Below are positions 1 to 8,404 of a stretch of DNA of 64,000 bases, in pieces. The DNA lies in the IMG/VR virus record IMGVR_UViG_3300026097_000980, positions 62,001-126,000 of that record; one strand, given 5' to 3'. The first letter of the stretch is position 1; the number at the start of each line of letters is the position of its first letter. A model generated the notes under the pieces. That model was not told the DNA's origin and searched no databases. It saw nothing but the letters and a program-made list of their open reading frames with translations. A program made the position numbers and the translations under genes. This DNA is from a virus.

Positions 1-402
1 TCTGGAGAAGTTAGTTATCTTGTAGATGTTGATAATGAGCAAATGTTTAGAATGTATACAGACGGAATTTGGTATCAAATGAATGCAGGTAAGAGACACA
101 GTGCTATAAATTTCGGGAGGGGATATAGGTATCAACTTGTGGTGCGTCATGTATTACATAATCCTGTGTTAAACGATCCTGTCAATGTAAAGATAATTTC
201 GCATGAACCTACTACAGATGATACTAGATATGTATTTGATAACTATATTAGTTCCTGGTTAAATGAAAGTTGTAAACAACAAAAGATAATGAACTTCGAA
301 CCTAATGTTAACGAAGTAAAATTCAGTACGGAAAGAAATCACATTGATAGTCTTAAAAAAATTTTACCAGAAACCTTGGAGATGATTTTATATGATCAAT
401 AA
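1..402 (+). CDS. 2OG-Fe(II) oxygenase-like protein, C-terminal part
   Basis: The frame is open from the first base, so the gene enters from upstream and only its last 133 codons are visible; the first ATG, at 43, is probably internal. Early in the fragment a stretch with MNAGKRHSAINFG followed by YRYQLVVRHVL matches the end of the double-stranded beta-helix of aspartyl/asparaginyl hydroxylase-like enzymes, where the distal iron-binding His is followed by the Arg that holds 2-oxoglutarate. The proximal HxD motif would lie outside the window. The rest is an unrecognised C-terminal extension. The stop overlaps the next gene by 11 bases. Many similar enzymes follow, which supports the family; the substrate is unknown. 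Confidence 0.6.
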   Translation, partial: SGEVSYLVDVDNEQMFRMYTDGIWYQMNAGKRHSAINFGRGYRYQLVVRHVLHNPVLNDPVNVKIISHEPTTDDTRYVFDNYISSWLNESCKQQKIMNFEPNVNEVKFSTERNHIDSLKKILPETLEMILYDQ

Positions 403-1081
403 TACAGGCTGGGAGTATGTTCGAAAGTATGTTGACAAAGGTGATAGATTTCAACTTAGCTCGACAAATGTTCTCTATACACCTACAATAAATCCGGAAA
501 AAACTATGATGTGTATGCATTATATAGTAGACACAAACTATATGATCGGAAGTTGTGTTCCTAGAACAGATGAAATGCTACAATATTGGTTTGAAAGAGA
601 ATTAGGATATCTCGAATTATTTCAGGGAAAGTCCTGGTGTCCTAACATTTACGATGTAGATTATGAAAACAAAAAAATATTAATAGAATATAATAAAGAG
701 AGTTTAAATTTTCCAGTCTATGTCGAGGAAAGATCTTTGGATAAAGAATATCCTAATTGGAAAGCAGATCTCTTTAATATTATTAATGAGGTTTATCAAT
801 TAGGATATTATAAAGCATCAATTTATCCACACTGTTTCTTTTATACAAACGAAGGAAAAATGAAAATGATTGACTACTATGCAACTGTTCCAAGAGACGA
901 TTCTCTTATTCACAAAAGCATTATCGAACCTATTATAGGAGTCGACTCTGAGCAACGATTTATAGAAGTTAAAAACGGAGAATATTTTGAAATGGCAAAT
1001 CACTTTAAAAACTCTCTTAAAACCTGGATCAAGTGGCCCGGAGATCCTCTTCCGGAATTTTGTGAAAAGATTTTTCAGTAA
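392..1081 (+). CDS. Kinase-like (possible pseudokinase) protein, copy 1
   Basis: This 229-residue protein is a paralogue of the one at 7177-7860. Both share a WxREL/V-x-YL motif, a P-x-IYxxDY motif, a KKI strand and, near residue 130-165, a block reading LGYYKASIYPH then GKMKMIDYY. That block is laid out like the catalytic loop and DFG region of small aminoglycoside or LPS kinases, but the catalytic Asp and Asn are not in their usual places, and no glycine-rich loop is evident. I infer a degenerate kinase fold; this rests on motif layout only. It starts inside the end of the preceding oxygenase gene and is followed by another oxygenase, so it may serve the same pathway. Confidence 0.5.
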   Translation: MINNTGWEYVRKYVDKGDRFQLSSTNVLYTPTINPEKTMMCMHYIVDTNYMIGSCVPRTDEMLQYWFERELGYLELFQGKSWCPNIYDVDYENKKILIEYNKESLNFPVYVEERSLDKEYPNWKADLFNIINEVYQLGYYKASIYPHCFFYTNEGKMKMIDYYATVPRDDSLIHKSIIEPIIGVDSEQRFIEVKNGEYFEMANHFKNSLKTWIKWPGDPLPEFCEKIFQ

Positions 1082-1105
1082 GTTAACGATAAGGGTGTGA
1101 GTATA

Positions 1106-1651
1106 ATGCAAAATTATGTTAATGCTGATTTTTTTAAATTTGAATATGATTGGTCAGGCCTGCTTGATAGTATAAAAGATTTTGAGGGTGTTCCAAATAC
1201 TCCAGATCCAAGTATTTGGAAAATGGAAATTCCTGCTTACAGCGAAATTAAAAAAACTTGGGAAGAAGCTAATTATCCTGATAGTCATATAAAATGGATT
1301 AATTTTTACCCCGGGCAACATTACACAGAAGAACTAGATAAGTTATTGTGCAATCACTTTAACATAGGATATAGAAGATCGTGGATAAGCAAAATAGAAC
1401 CAGGTTATAGTGCTCCGTGGCACTGGGACGTAGAAGACGATCCGGAAGACTACGATGGACCTTTACGTTTGAGTATTTTTATAAATGATTGTGAACCCGG
1501 ACATATTTTCATATTAGGCAAAGAAGATGTTTTTTATAATATGAAATCAGGAGATGGAATTTTTTGGAAAAGATTTAACGAATATCATATTGGCATGAAT
1601 GCCGGCTTAACTTCTAAATATATGTATCATTTAAAAGCAAAAATTATTTAA
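1106..1651 (+). CDS. 2OG-Fe(II) oxygenase-like protein (triplet family)
   Basis: The protein has about 181 residues with a compact cupin core. PWHWD gives the candidate HxD iron ligands (His106, Asp108), EYHIG supplies the distal His (about 161) and a Lys or Arg position follows in SKYM. GPLRLSIFINDCEPGHIFIL matches the core of the two genes at 2182-2706 and 2706-3209, so the three are paralogues although this one is on the opposite strand. A GTG at 1097 is possible, but AAGGG at 1091-1095 is better spaced for the ATG at 1106. The stop overlaps the convergent gene by 8 bases. The substrate cannot be told. Confidence 0.65.
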   Translation: MQNYVNADFFKFEYDWSGLLDSIKDFEGVPNTPDPSIWKMEIPAYSEIKKTWEEANYPDSHIKWINFYPGQHYTEELDKLLCNHFNIGYRRSWISKIEPGYSAPWHWDVEDDPEDYDGPLRLSIFINDCEPGHIFILGKEDVFYNMKSGDGIFWKRFNEYHIGMNAGLTSKYMYHLKAKII

Positions 1652-2189
1652 CACTTCTCCATTTTTTATATCTTACATCGTTTATTTCATCTACAAATAT
1701 TAGAGGAATATCAAAATCCGCCTTCAAAATCCAATCTATAGTTTGCACAATTTTGATAGGATCTATTTTTACATCTTCTTCAGGCCCGTACCTTTGAAAT
1801 CCGCTGGTAATAATATGTGTGGTTTTAATTTTCTCTGAAGCAAGACTCCAACTGGTATTTCGTATGTCCAGTTTTTCTTGATGAGTTACAGGATCTACCC
1901 ACGCAAATTCTTCAAACTCTAATACACTGCCGATTGTTATGATATGCCCTTGCGTCCATACGTCAGCAACATCTCGTATTACTCGTTCTTGAAACCCATA
2001 TTCGATTTGGGCATGGTTGATAAACACATCGTAGTCTTGCACTTTATCTAAAAATTCAGCATAATCGGAATCTACAGTAAGGTCAAGATTTTGACTCTTG
2101 CTTACAAAATCAATATCGGAGTAGTATTCTGATAGACATCTAGCAATACCTCCGTGGCCGGGCCTACCAGTGCAGATTATTTTAGTCAT
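1644..2189 (-). CDS. Rossmann-fold SDR-like protein
   Basis: This 181-residue protein begins with a strand and a glycine-rich turn, IICTGRPGHGGIA, as in NAD(P)-binding Rossmann folds. VFINHA sits where short-chain dehydrogenases carry NNAG, and a later strand IITIGS resembles the strand before the catalytic Ser. The Tyr-xxx-Lys pair is not clear, and the length is short for the family (usually about 250), so it may be a reduced or non-catalytic member. It overlaps the end of the oxygenase gene at 2182 by 8 bases and probably shares its transcript. The family is a moderate inference; the function is unknown. Confidence 0.5.
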   Translation of the reverse strand: MTKIICTGRPGHGGIARCLSEYYSDIDFVSKSQNLDLTVDSDYAEFLDKVQDYDVFINHAQIEYGFQERVIRDVADVWTQGHIITIGSVLEFEEFAWVDPVTHQEKLDIRNTSWSLASEKIKTTHIITSGFQRYGPEEDVKIDPIKIVQTIDWILKADFDIPLIFVDEINDVRYKKWRSVK

Positions 2190-2706
2190 GCAGTGTTACC
2201 TGTAAAGTATATCTAGGAATGTAACTAACATTAACACAGGCATGCACACATTCTGGATCACTCCATTCGTAGATATCTCCTGCCCGATAATTTGCGGCCA
2301 TAAAATCATCGAACACAAACACATGCCCCGGGATGTAATCCTGTAAAAACATTGAGTATCTTACAGGATTATCCACATCTACGAGATGAGGGTCAATATG
2401 CATGGTCTGCATCTGTCCGGGAAGCAGTTTAATAAACCACCAATGACAGTGTTTTCTAGTTTTAGGCAGTTCAGGAAGTGTCACTGGAAAATTTTTCATA
2501 TCTTCTGACATTAAATTAAACTGTTGAAAATAAGGAGTTCGTGATTCGAAGAACGGTCTAGCCATTTCTCTGAAAGTGTCTAGGGTTGAGTGCCCTGTCC
2601 AACGTTCGGGTTGCCATACAGGCACGGTATCTCCTGTGTGTTTTTCTAAATGAGTAATTATTTCTGGTGTTACCCATTCTTTTTCATTTTTAATAAAATC
2701 AAACAT
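2182..2706 (-). CDS. 2OG-Fe(II) oxygenase-like protein (triplet family)
   Basis: The 174-residue protein has a C-terminal cupin core: WWFIKLLPG, then MHIDPH (His103, Asp105), then LQDYIPGHVFVF, then CVHAC (His155) and PRYT (Arg165). These positions fit iron and 2-oxoglutarate binding. The neighbouring gene at 2706-3209 has the same pattern (WWFVK, LQDHIEGHMF, AGD, PRYT), so the two are tandem duplicates, and the gene at 1106 is a third, more distant copy. The gene abuts its neighbours with a shared base or short overlap. I cannot name a substrate; small hydroxylases of this sort modify amino acids, peptides or small metabolites. Confidence 0.65.
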   Translation of the reverse strand: MFDFIKNEKEWVTPEIITHLEKHTGDTVPVWQPERWTGHSTLDTFREMARPFFESRTPYFQQFNLMSEDMKNFPVTLPELPKTRKHCHWWFIKLLPGQMQTMHIDPHLVDVDNPVRYSMFLQDYIPGHVFVFDDFMAANYRAGDIYEWSDPECVHACVNVSYIPRYTLQVTLHD

Positions 2707-3209
2707 TATTCATAAACCGCGAAGTTAAATGTGTATCTAGGAATCTCTAGATTTATGTTTAGCGCACTGTGTCTAGCATCTGGATTATACTCAAACAAGT
2801 CACCTGCGGAATAGGTTTTTAACAATTCTCCTTCGACAATAAACATGTGTCCTTCGATGTGATCTTGTAATGGCATCCAGAATCGTCTCGCTTTTTTTAC
2901 AGTATTTCCGTCTCGGGGAGCATGATCACTATGAAACGGAATAAAGCCTCCGGTGAACATTTTCACAAACCACCAATTAATGCGTCCGTTGATTTCTACT
3001 GGTGGCATCACTGTAAACGGAAAATTGTCCGGCTCGAAACTATGCCATAAAGCATCTTTGCCGAATCTTTTTATTTTTGTCAGTGTTGTTTGATTTTTAG
3101 AACCATATTCCTCGGGATCCGACCTTGGATGGCTGTACCCTTTGTTAGATTCTATATATTCAAGCCAGGCAGGGTCAATCCATGTAGCGTAATTTCCGAT
3201 AAGTTTCAT
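2706..3209 (-). CDS. 2OG-Fe(II) oxygenase-like protein (triplet family)
   Basis: The 167-residue protein shows the same core as the next gene downstream: INWWFVKMF, PFHSDH (candidate ligands His93 and Asp95), LQDHIEGHMFIV, a YSAGD turn, RHSAL (His147) and PRYT (Arg158). I start it at the ATG at 3209, directly after the upstream stop (TAA, one base, ATG); a TTG at 3221 is less likely. It ends on the first base of the next gene. It is a tandem paralogue, and the distinct N-terminal 70 residues may set its specificity. Confidence 0.65.
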   Translation of the reverse strand: MKLIGNYATWIDPAWLEYIESNKGYSHPRSDPEEYGSKNQTTLTKIKRFGKDALWHSFEPDNFPFTVMPPVEINGRINWWFVKMFTGGFIPFHSDHAPRDGNTVKKARRFWMPLQDHIEGHMFIVEGELLKTYSAGDLFEYNPDARHSALNINLEIPRYTFNFAVYE

Positions 3210-3210
3210 T

Positions 3211-3795
3211 TTATTCAACAAAATAATCCTTAAAAATTATCAATGCTTCGTCCCAGTATATATAAGGTTCACAAGAATTGCTAGGTTTTAAGACAAAACA
3301 TAATGTCCACCTACCTAAAGTTTTGTTAGGGTTGTAGGTGCTATGCATTTGTCCGACATTCAATAACGAAGGTCTATTAGTGTTTGCTTCGTATACTAAT
3401 TCACACTCGTCCTCATCGCCGCGTAAACAATTATCTTGCCTAGATTCTATTTCATAGCCCTTATTTACTGTGTGGTTATCTACATTATCTCTCGGCGAAG
3501 GACAATGCCACCATCTAGTAACACCCTCATCTGCTCCCCAAGTTACATTAATTTTAACATGATTGTCGATTATCGATTCGTCACAATGTATGGGCAACGA
3601 CCCCATTGGAGGAGTATAAAAAGCTTCAATGTTTCCTATACCTATGCCAAAAGTTTCTAGCCATTTAACTACATCTTGATCACAATATCCTGGCATTTCT
3701 ATATGTTTTTCTTCGCTAGAATAAAAAGAATCTAAGTTAGTAGGCTTTTTAATTTCAAATGGCAAATTTAAATATCTATGAAAAGTGTTTTCCAT
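3211..3795 (-). CDS. 2OG-Fe(II) oxygenase-like protein
   Basis: A 194-residue protein with SLPIHCDES (His70, Asp72) as the likely HxD pair, GQMHSTYN (His151) as the distal ligand and GRWTLCF (Arg162) as the co-substrate Arg. It differs from the adjacent triplet in sequence and carries a Cys- and acid-rich insert near residues 120-135. It shares a boundary base with the gene upstream and stops one base before the start of the next. It belongs to the same oxygenase-dense operon; the substrate is unknown. Confidence 0.55.
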   Translation of the reverse strand: MENTFHRYLNLPFEIKKPTNLDSFYSSEEKHIEMPGYCDQDVVKWLETFGIGIGNIEAFYTPPMGSLPIHCDESIIDNHVKINVTWGADEGVTRWWHCPSPRDNVDNHTVNKGYEIESRQDNCLRGDEDECELVYEANTNRPSLLNVGQMHSTYNPNKTLGRWTLCFVLKPSNSCEPYIYWDEALIIFKDYFVE

Positions 3796-4601
3796 TAATA
3801 AGTCTCTAAATGATCTATTCCTAGTTTTTTACGAAACTCGTCGGTAAATCTTCCGTCGATGCGCAGACCATAACTTTGTTCCATAGTTCGTTCGCCACCG
3901 TGCCAATCTTGATCATTCCACCAGGCTGCTCTAGTGTTTAAGTAGATCTTGTTCTTTTCTTTCGGATCCCACAAATAAAAAGATTTTTTTGTGTTAGGAC
4001 GAATATGTATAAATTCATTTCGATGTGGGTATTCTACATTAACACCGTTTTTCGCGTCCAAGTCTCTATGTTCAAAAGGAATTCCGTCGTGTTCGCAATG
4101 AAAGAAAATAACACGACCTATATGTCCGAATATATTTTCTTGTTTAAGTTTTAAAACCCAATCTACTACACTAGGAAAAAAATGTGCTTCCTCTGTAAGT
4201 TGTCTCTCACCAGGGCGATCGTCCCAATCACCCTCTTCCCAGAGAAAGTAATAAATGTAAGGATCATACGCACCCATCGCCATCTTTAAGTAGCGTGTAA
4301 ATAAGTTACGCTGTTTGTAATCCTTAAAGTCAGACGGCCATAATTTCATACCTTCGGACTTAACAGGATCATGATCCGGAAGTTTCATAAAGTCATTCAT
4401 TGCTTGATAGATAGGAGTCCAGTTAATTTTATAGCTCATATCGTCGAATGTAAAACCAGGCTCCATCCAAGTACCTTCTTTAGCAAACTCACGTGCTAAA
4501 GCAAACCCTTTATATATTTCTGGTTGCAATTTATCAAACCCATCCATGTCAAGATATGGTTCTATATTAAAATAAGGTTGACTGTTAATTCCTCTTATCA
4601 T
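3795..4601 (-). CDS. Probable 2OG-Fe(II) oxygenase
   Basis: About 268 residues. FEHRDLD near residue 175 resembles an HxD iron motif, EFIHIRP and YLWDP follow, and WHGGER then YGLRIDG could supply the distal His and the Arg. The N-terminal 120 residues are a separate, aromatic-rich segment with many Trp and Tyr. I take the ATG at 4601 as start because it forms an ATGA overlap with the stop of the radical SAM gene upstream; a TTG at 4610 is the alternative. Coupling with the radical SAM gene suggests that they act on the same substrate, but this is inference. Confidence 0.5.
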   Translation of the reverse strand: MIRGINSQPYFNIEPYLDMDGFDKLQPEIYKGFALAREFAKEGTWMEPGFTFDDMSYKINWTPIYQAMNDFMKLPDHDPVKSEGMKLWPSDFKDYKQRNLFTRYLKMAMGAYDPYIYYFLWEEGDWDDRPGERQLTEEAHFFPSVVDWVLKLKQENIFGHIGRVIFFHCEHDGIPFEHRDLDAKNGVNVEYPHRNEFIHIRPNTKKSFYLWDPKEKNKIYLNTRAAWWNDQDWHGGERTMEQSYGLRIDGRFTDEFRKKLGIDHLETY

Positions 4602-6082
4602 GGTTTCCAATCTAATTTTTTTCTTTTGTATTCGCTTACATGATTATTTATGAATGGAGATTTGTCATTATATTTTTCCAAACGAATTATTTCTTTAATG
4701 TCATTTGTTTGATACTGAACTAATCCTGTAGGTGCACTAAAACCTGTGGTTATAAAATACTTTGGATAGACAGTTTCATAAAAATTGTCTAAAATTTCTA
4801 TTGCTTGGAGCTGATCCATGCCATCGTGCTCCCAGATACTCATAGATTCTAGCGACGGGAAGTAAGTTGTTAACACATGGTCTGAAACTTTTTTTGATTT
4901 TTTAATCATTTTTCTGCGTCTAAGTCCGTACTTTTCTAAATTTTTAGAAAATGCACTAAGATTTGTCATCGGAGAGTTATATTCTGGGACTTCTAAATAC
5001 CAACTTGTAACACTCTGTCCTTTCCAATTGCTCTTACACCAATTTATTCCATCTGCAAAGGTTTCTGGTGTTTCCTTAGGAAGCCCGCATATTAAACTAA
5101 TAGTTCCCCTGTATATATTATGAGGTTCGAAGTAGTTTCTTGCATCTATTAGTCCTTGTTTAAGTTTGTCAGGTTGCATTCCCTTGCCAATAATTTTTCC
5201 TGCATTATGATTAAAGGTTTCAATTCCATAAAAATGTCCACCTAACCCTAACGATAACATGTCTCCCCACAAATCTCTTTGGTTTACCAATAAATCCCCT
5301 CTCATAAAAGCCATGAACCATGGATCAAAATCTAGATCATTGACCGCTTCTGCATACTTTATTATCTTTTCTCTTCTGTCGTTAAATGTCTCGTCTGCAA
5401 TCGTATAATTCTTAACTCCATATTCGTTATAATTAAAAAGCAATTCCTCTTTAAAGTCATTAGCAGTTCTCGAAACATCGTCCTTTACTCCCAGTATAGG
5501 AAAATTACAAAAATCGCATTTAAACCTACATCCTCTAGATGTTTCTATTGTTAACATTTCATAAGACTCTATGAAGTCTCTTTTCTGATAATTTACACGA
5601 TAGGACGGCATATTCCATGCAGGAAAGTCACGTAACGCCTTTATAATTTTCTTCCCATTAGAATCTTCTAATTGAAATCTGCCATCAATTATGGTGTTTC
5701 CTGTGATATATTTTAACAATTCTAAAACAGCATATTCGCCAAAACTATCTATCCAGTAATCTATATTTTCAGCCGGCGTGAGCAAACAACCTTGACCTCC
5801 TATCATTGTAGCAATTCCAGGATAGGTTTTTTTAAGCCATGCAGTAAATTTATTTGCAGAGGAAGTCCAGTAGCTAATAAAAGAACTAAACCCAAAAAAC
5901 TTAGTATTAGGTCCTACTCGACTCTTTACAAGTTCTTGTAATTCTTCTTGTGTCCACTCGCTACAAAAATCTATAACTTCAACATCCCAATCATACGATC
6001 TTAAAAAGGTGGCAATTCGATGGGCTCCGTTACCCCGTTCGATACGTTCTTTTCTGTAACTAAAGATTAGTCCGTGATACAC
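4598..6082 (-). CDS. B12-binding-domain radical SAM protein
   Basis: A 494-residue protein. The first 150 residues look like a cobalamin-binding Rossmann domain, with GLIFSYRKER at the start, a strand FFGFSSF and IGGQG. The radical SAM core follows, with the cluster motif CRFKCDFCNFP (CxxxCxxC) near residue 190 and a GIETFNHNAG segment typical of the barrel. The family carries out methylations, rearrangements or oxidations using 5'-deoxyadenosyl radicals. The start is a GTG overlapping the upstream TAG (TAGTG), so it is translationally coupled to the other radical SAM gene. The substrate is unknown. The phage also encodes MetK, which makes the cofactor. Confidence 0.8.
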   Translation of the reverse strand: MYHGLIFSYRKERIERGNGAHRIATFLRSYDWDVEVIDFCSEWTQEELQELVKSRVGPNTKFFGFSSFISYWTSSANKFTAWLKKTYPGIATMIGGQGCLLTPAENIDYWIDSFGEYAVLELLKYITGNTIIDGRFQLEDSNGKKIIKALRDFPAWNMPSYRVNYQKRDFIESYEMLTIETSRGCRFKCDFCNFPILGVKDDVSRTANDFKEELLFNYNEYGVKNYTIADETFNDRREKIIKYAEAVNDLDFDPWFMAFMRGDLLVNQRDLWGDMLSLGLGGHFYGIETFNHNAGKIIGKGMQPDKLKQGLIDARNYFEPHNIYRGTISLICGLPKETPETFADGINWCKSNWKGQSVTSWYLEVPEYNSPMTNLSAFSKNLEKYGLRRRKMIKKSKKVSDHVLTTYFPSLESMSIWEHDGMDQLQAIEILDNFYETVYPKYFITTGFSAPTGLVQYQTNDIKEIIRLEKYNDKSPFINNHVSEYKRKKLDWKP

Positions 6083-7134
6083 TACATCATCCTGTATTTT
6101 TCAGGAACAATATCTAATAACGGCATTGCTTTATTTACAAGTCTGTCTCTTAGCAATACTTGATGGACAAGGGGAGAAGTAGGGTATCCTGGAAGCATGT
6201 CCGCCCAAGATTCGGTTTGCGTTTCGTTAAGGTCAATAGTTCTAAGATCGGGCCACTGAATTAATTTTACCATTACTCCATTTATTTCTACAGGATAGTG
6301 TGCTCGGATTCCTTTGTCGGGCCTTGGAACAAAAGACCATCCCATATTGTTAGATATCTGTTCCGACCGACTAACTAATTCACTCATAAACATTTTTTCG
6401 TGATCAGGACATCGACCTATATCTGTGCCTACCCGAATTCTATACATATCACAGTAGCCTTTATCTGAGTTAAACTGCTGTATTTCTTGTAGACAGTATT
6501 CTAATTGATCAAAACTTTCTAGTGTATAACTAATATTTTTAATCGGTAATCCGTGTATCAAGCAGTTTTCTAAACCCGCTATTTGTTTTTCTCTTACCTT
6601 CGGGCCTTGATAATCCGGATGATTAAGTCCAAATGTGAAATACACATTATCAAATTTGTCGAATTGACTAATGTAATCGATCTTAGAGAGGCGCACTCCG
6701 TTAGTGAGTATTATTATATGACGGTTACTGATGAAATTAATTCTTTGAATCAACTCGGGCAAATCATCTCGCACTGTAGGTTCTGCACCCATGAGCACTA
6801 CAGCATGTTGGCGAGGCATGACGTTGACTTGATCTAGTATCTGTTCAATGCTAGGATCGGAACTGTAATTGTCTGGCAATTGGTAACAATGCGGGCATGC
6901 TAAATTACAGCGATTTGTAATATCTAAACATACCGCATTATAAAATTTCTGTAAATCTCTTTTGGGATAATTATAATTTAGGTAAAAATCAGCATCTTTT
7001 TCTACAAGAAAAGTTTCAGTTCCGTGATCAGGACAAGTTTTTCTGATCCATACAGCATTATTCTCTACAAAAATTTTTGCAGGAATGTGTTTATAGCAAT
7101 GGGTGCAAAGAGATAATGTTTCAGAGTTTGTCAT
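6082..7134 (-). CDS. Radical SAM protein with N-terminal zinc-type motif
   Basis: About 350 residues. The N-terminus has CTHC (Cys10, Cys13) and TCPDHG, a zinc-binding-like module seen in some radical SAM enzymes. The cluster motif is RCNLACPHCYQ (Cys76, Cys80, Cys83), followed by ILTNGV and GIRAHYP elements of a MoaA-like barrel. There is no obvious SPASM Cys cluster at the C-terminus. Two in-frame ATGs exist, at 7143 and 7134; a late-type motif (AATAAATA, 7143-7150) overlaps the first, so I favour the second. It heads the operon of radical SAM and oxygenase genes reading towards 1.6 kb. The reaction is unknown. Confidence 0.75.
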   Translation of the reverse strand: MTNSETLSLCTHCYKHIPAKIFVENNAVWIRKTCPDHGTETFLVEKDADFYLNYNYPKRDLQKFYNAVCLDITNRCNLACPHCYQLPDNYSSDPSIEQILDQVNVMPRQHAVVLMGAEPTVRDDLPELIQRINFISNRHIIILTNGVRLSKIDYISQFDKFDNVYFTFGLNHPDYQGPKVREKQIAGLENCLIHGLPIKNISYTLESFDQLEYCLQEIQQFNSDKGYCDMYRIRVGTDIGRCPDHEKMFMSELVSRSEQISNNMGWSFVPRPDKGIRAHYPVEINGVMVKLIQWPDLRTIDLNETQTESWADMLPGYPTSPLVHQVLLRDRLVNKAMPLLDIVPEKYRMM

Positions 7135-7142
7135 AATAAGCA

Positions 7143-7150
7143 TATTTATT
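7143..7150 (-). promoter_or_regulatory. Late-type promoter motif (AATAAATA)
   Basis: On the minus strand this reads AATAAATA, close to the T4-family late promoter TATAAATA. It lies 8 bases upstream of the ATG at 7134 and covers the first base of the alternative ATG at 7143. It could start the radical SAM and oxygenase operon. It is one of a set of similar motifs just upstream of start codons. Confidence 0.4.
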
Positions 7151-7176
7151 GGTAAGTATTTTGCTAAGGATTGTTT

Positions 7177-7860
7177 ATGACATACGAATATTACTATAAC
7201 GATGTTCCCGGTATGGGATTAACTCGTAATAATCTTATCTATACAAGTTTAATAAACAAAGAAAAAACTATGTTTGTTCAATGGTATTATAATGATACAG
7301 GATATCATTTCGGCCAGAACGAAGTTGTAGATCCTGCAAAAATGAATGAAAAATGGGAACGTGAAGTAAAATATCTAAAGCTAATGACGGATCACTTTCC
7401 TCAGCATGTCCCAAAAATATATAGGATCGACTATGCAGAAAAGAAAATTTTTCTACAAGTAGACGGTACTGATTTTTGGAATCAAGCGGCTTGCGATCAA
7501 AAAAACTATAACGCAGTATTACCAAACTGGCAAGAGCAAATGCTTGAAATTATACAAGCACATAAAAGTCTAGGTTTGCACAAATATTCTATGCATCCCT
7601 CGAGCTATTTTATTGTTAACGGAAAATTAAAAAGCATCAACTATTTCTTTACCTATCACAAAGATGAAGACATAATAAGTATTAAAGAAGTAGAAAGCCA
7701 TATTCACAGTAATCGCCAGGCGGAAATGAAAAAACATCTAGCAACACTTGGTATAGAATGGAACAAGCCGCAACCTTGGACGGTTATGGACAAACTGTGT
7801 TGGAACAGTTTCAGAACAAACTATCCCGAAGACTTTATTGAAAGGGCACTCGATGTATAA
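7177..7860 (+). CDS. Kinase-like (possible pseudokinase) protein, copy 2
   Basis: A paralogue of the protein at 392-1081 with the same length and motifs: WEREVKYLKLM, PKIYRIDYAEKKIF, LPNWQEQMLEII and LGLHKYSMHPSSYF followed by GKLKSINYFF. The HPSSYF and KSINYF pair takes the place of the catalytic loop and DFG of small-molecule kinases but lacks the catalytic Asp and the metal Asp. AAGGA at 7166-7170 supports the ATG at 7177 over a TTG at 7171. The stop overlaps the next gene by 8 bases. Keeping two diverged copies suggests two related roles rather than decay; the function is unknown. Confidence 0.5.
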   Translation: MTYEYYYNDVPGMGLTRNNLIYTSLINKEKTMFVQWYYNDTGYHFGQNEVVDPAKMNEKWEREVKYLKLMTDHFPQHVPKIYRIDYAEKKIFLQVDGTDFWNQAACDQKNYNAVLPNWQEQMLEIIQAHKSLGLHKYSMHPSSYFIVNGKLKSINYFFTYHKDEDIISIKEVESHIHSNRQAEMKKHLATLGIEWNKPQPWTVMDKLCWNSFRTNYPEDFIERALDV

Positions 7861-8404
7861 AATTGTCACATATTCCGACGAACTAGATTTGCGAGAATTT
7901 TATGCAGAAGCCGAAAAGAAGGGTTTTGTGAATAACTCCACAAAACACATGCTAATAGATTGTTTTCGCAACGAACGAGAAAGTCAGACTTGGATTCTCT
8001 ATTATAACAATCGAGCAGTAGGTAGTGTTGCCGCACACTCATTCGACGAAATGGGGAAGAACTCATATCGCATTGCCGCACGGACTTGTGTATTTACAGA
8101 TGCAATACCTACACCTACCCTTAGAACACGAAATCAAATAGTAACACAACAACATGCTACTGGACAATTTTTAATTCCTGCATGTATCGAATGGGCGGGC
8201 AGAGAAAATAATTTATACATCACCTCAAACAATCTAGAAGGCGGAAGCCAACGGTTGGTACATAATGTTTATTTTCCCGCTATGGTTAAAACAGGGCAGG
8301 CCGAAGAAATATGCGAAATGGAGTATAGGGGAACCTGGCAAAGTGTTTGGCGCTTAAATGTAGATAGATTTTACGAAGAATTAAACAAATATCCTAGATG
8401 GTGA
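7853..8404 (+). CDS. GNAT-like acetyltransferase candidate
   Basis: A 183-residue protein. The order of elements, WILYYNNRAVGSVAAHS (a turn and strand 4), RTCVFTDA, and a later segment ending FPAMVKTG, recalls GNAT N-acetyltransferases, but a clear QxxGxG acetyl-CoA loop is missing, so the call is tentative. I start it at the ATG at 7853, which overlaps the stop of the preceding gene and has AAAGGG six bases upstream. Its 3' end overlaps the convergent oxygenase gene by 11 bases. Confidence 0.35.
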   Translation: MYKIVTYSDELDLREFYAEAEKKGFVNNSTKHMLIDCFRNERESQTWILYYNNRAVGSVAAHSFDEMGKNSYRIAARTCVFTDAIPTPTLRTRNQIVTQQHATGQFLIPACIEWAGRENNLYITSNNLEGGSQRLVHNVYFPAMVKTGQAEEICEMEYRGTWQSVWRLNVDRFYEELNKYPRW

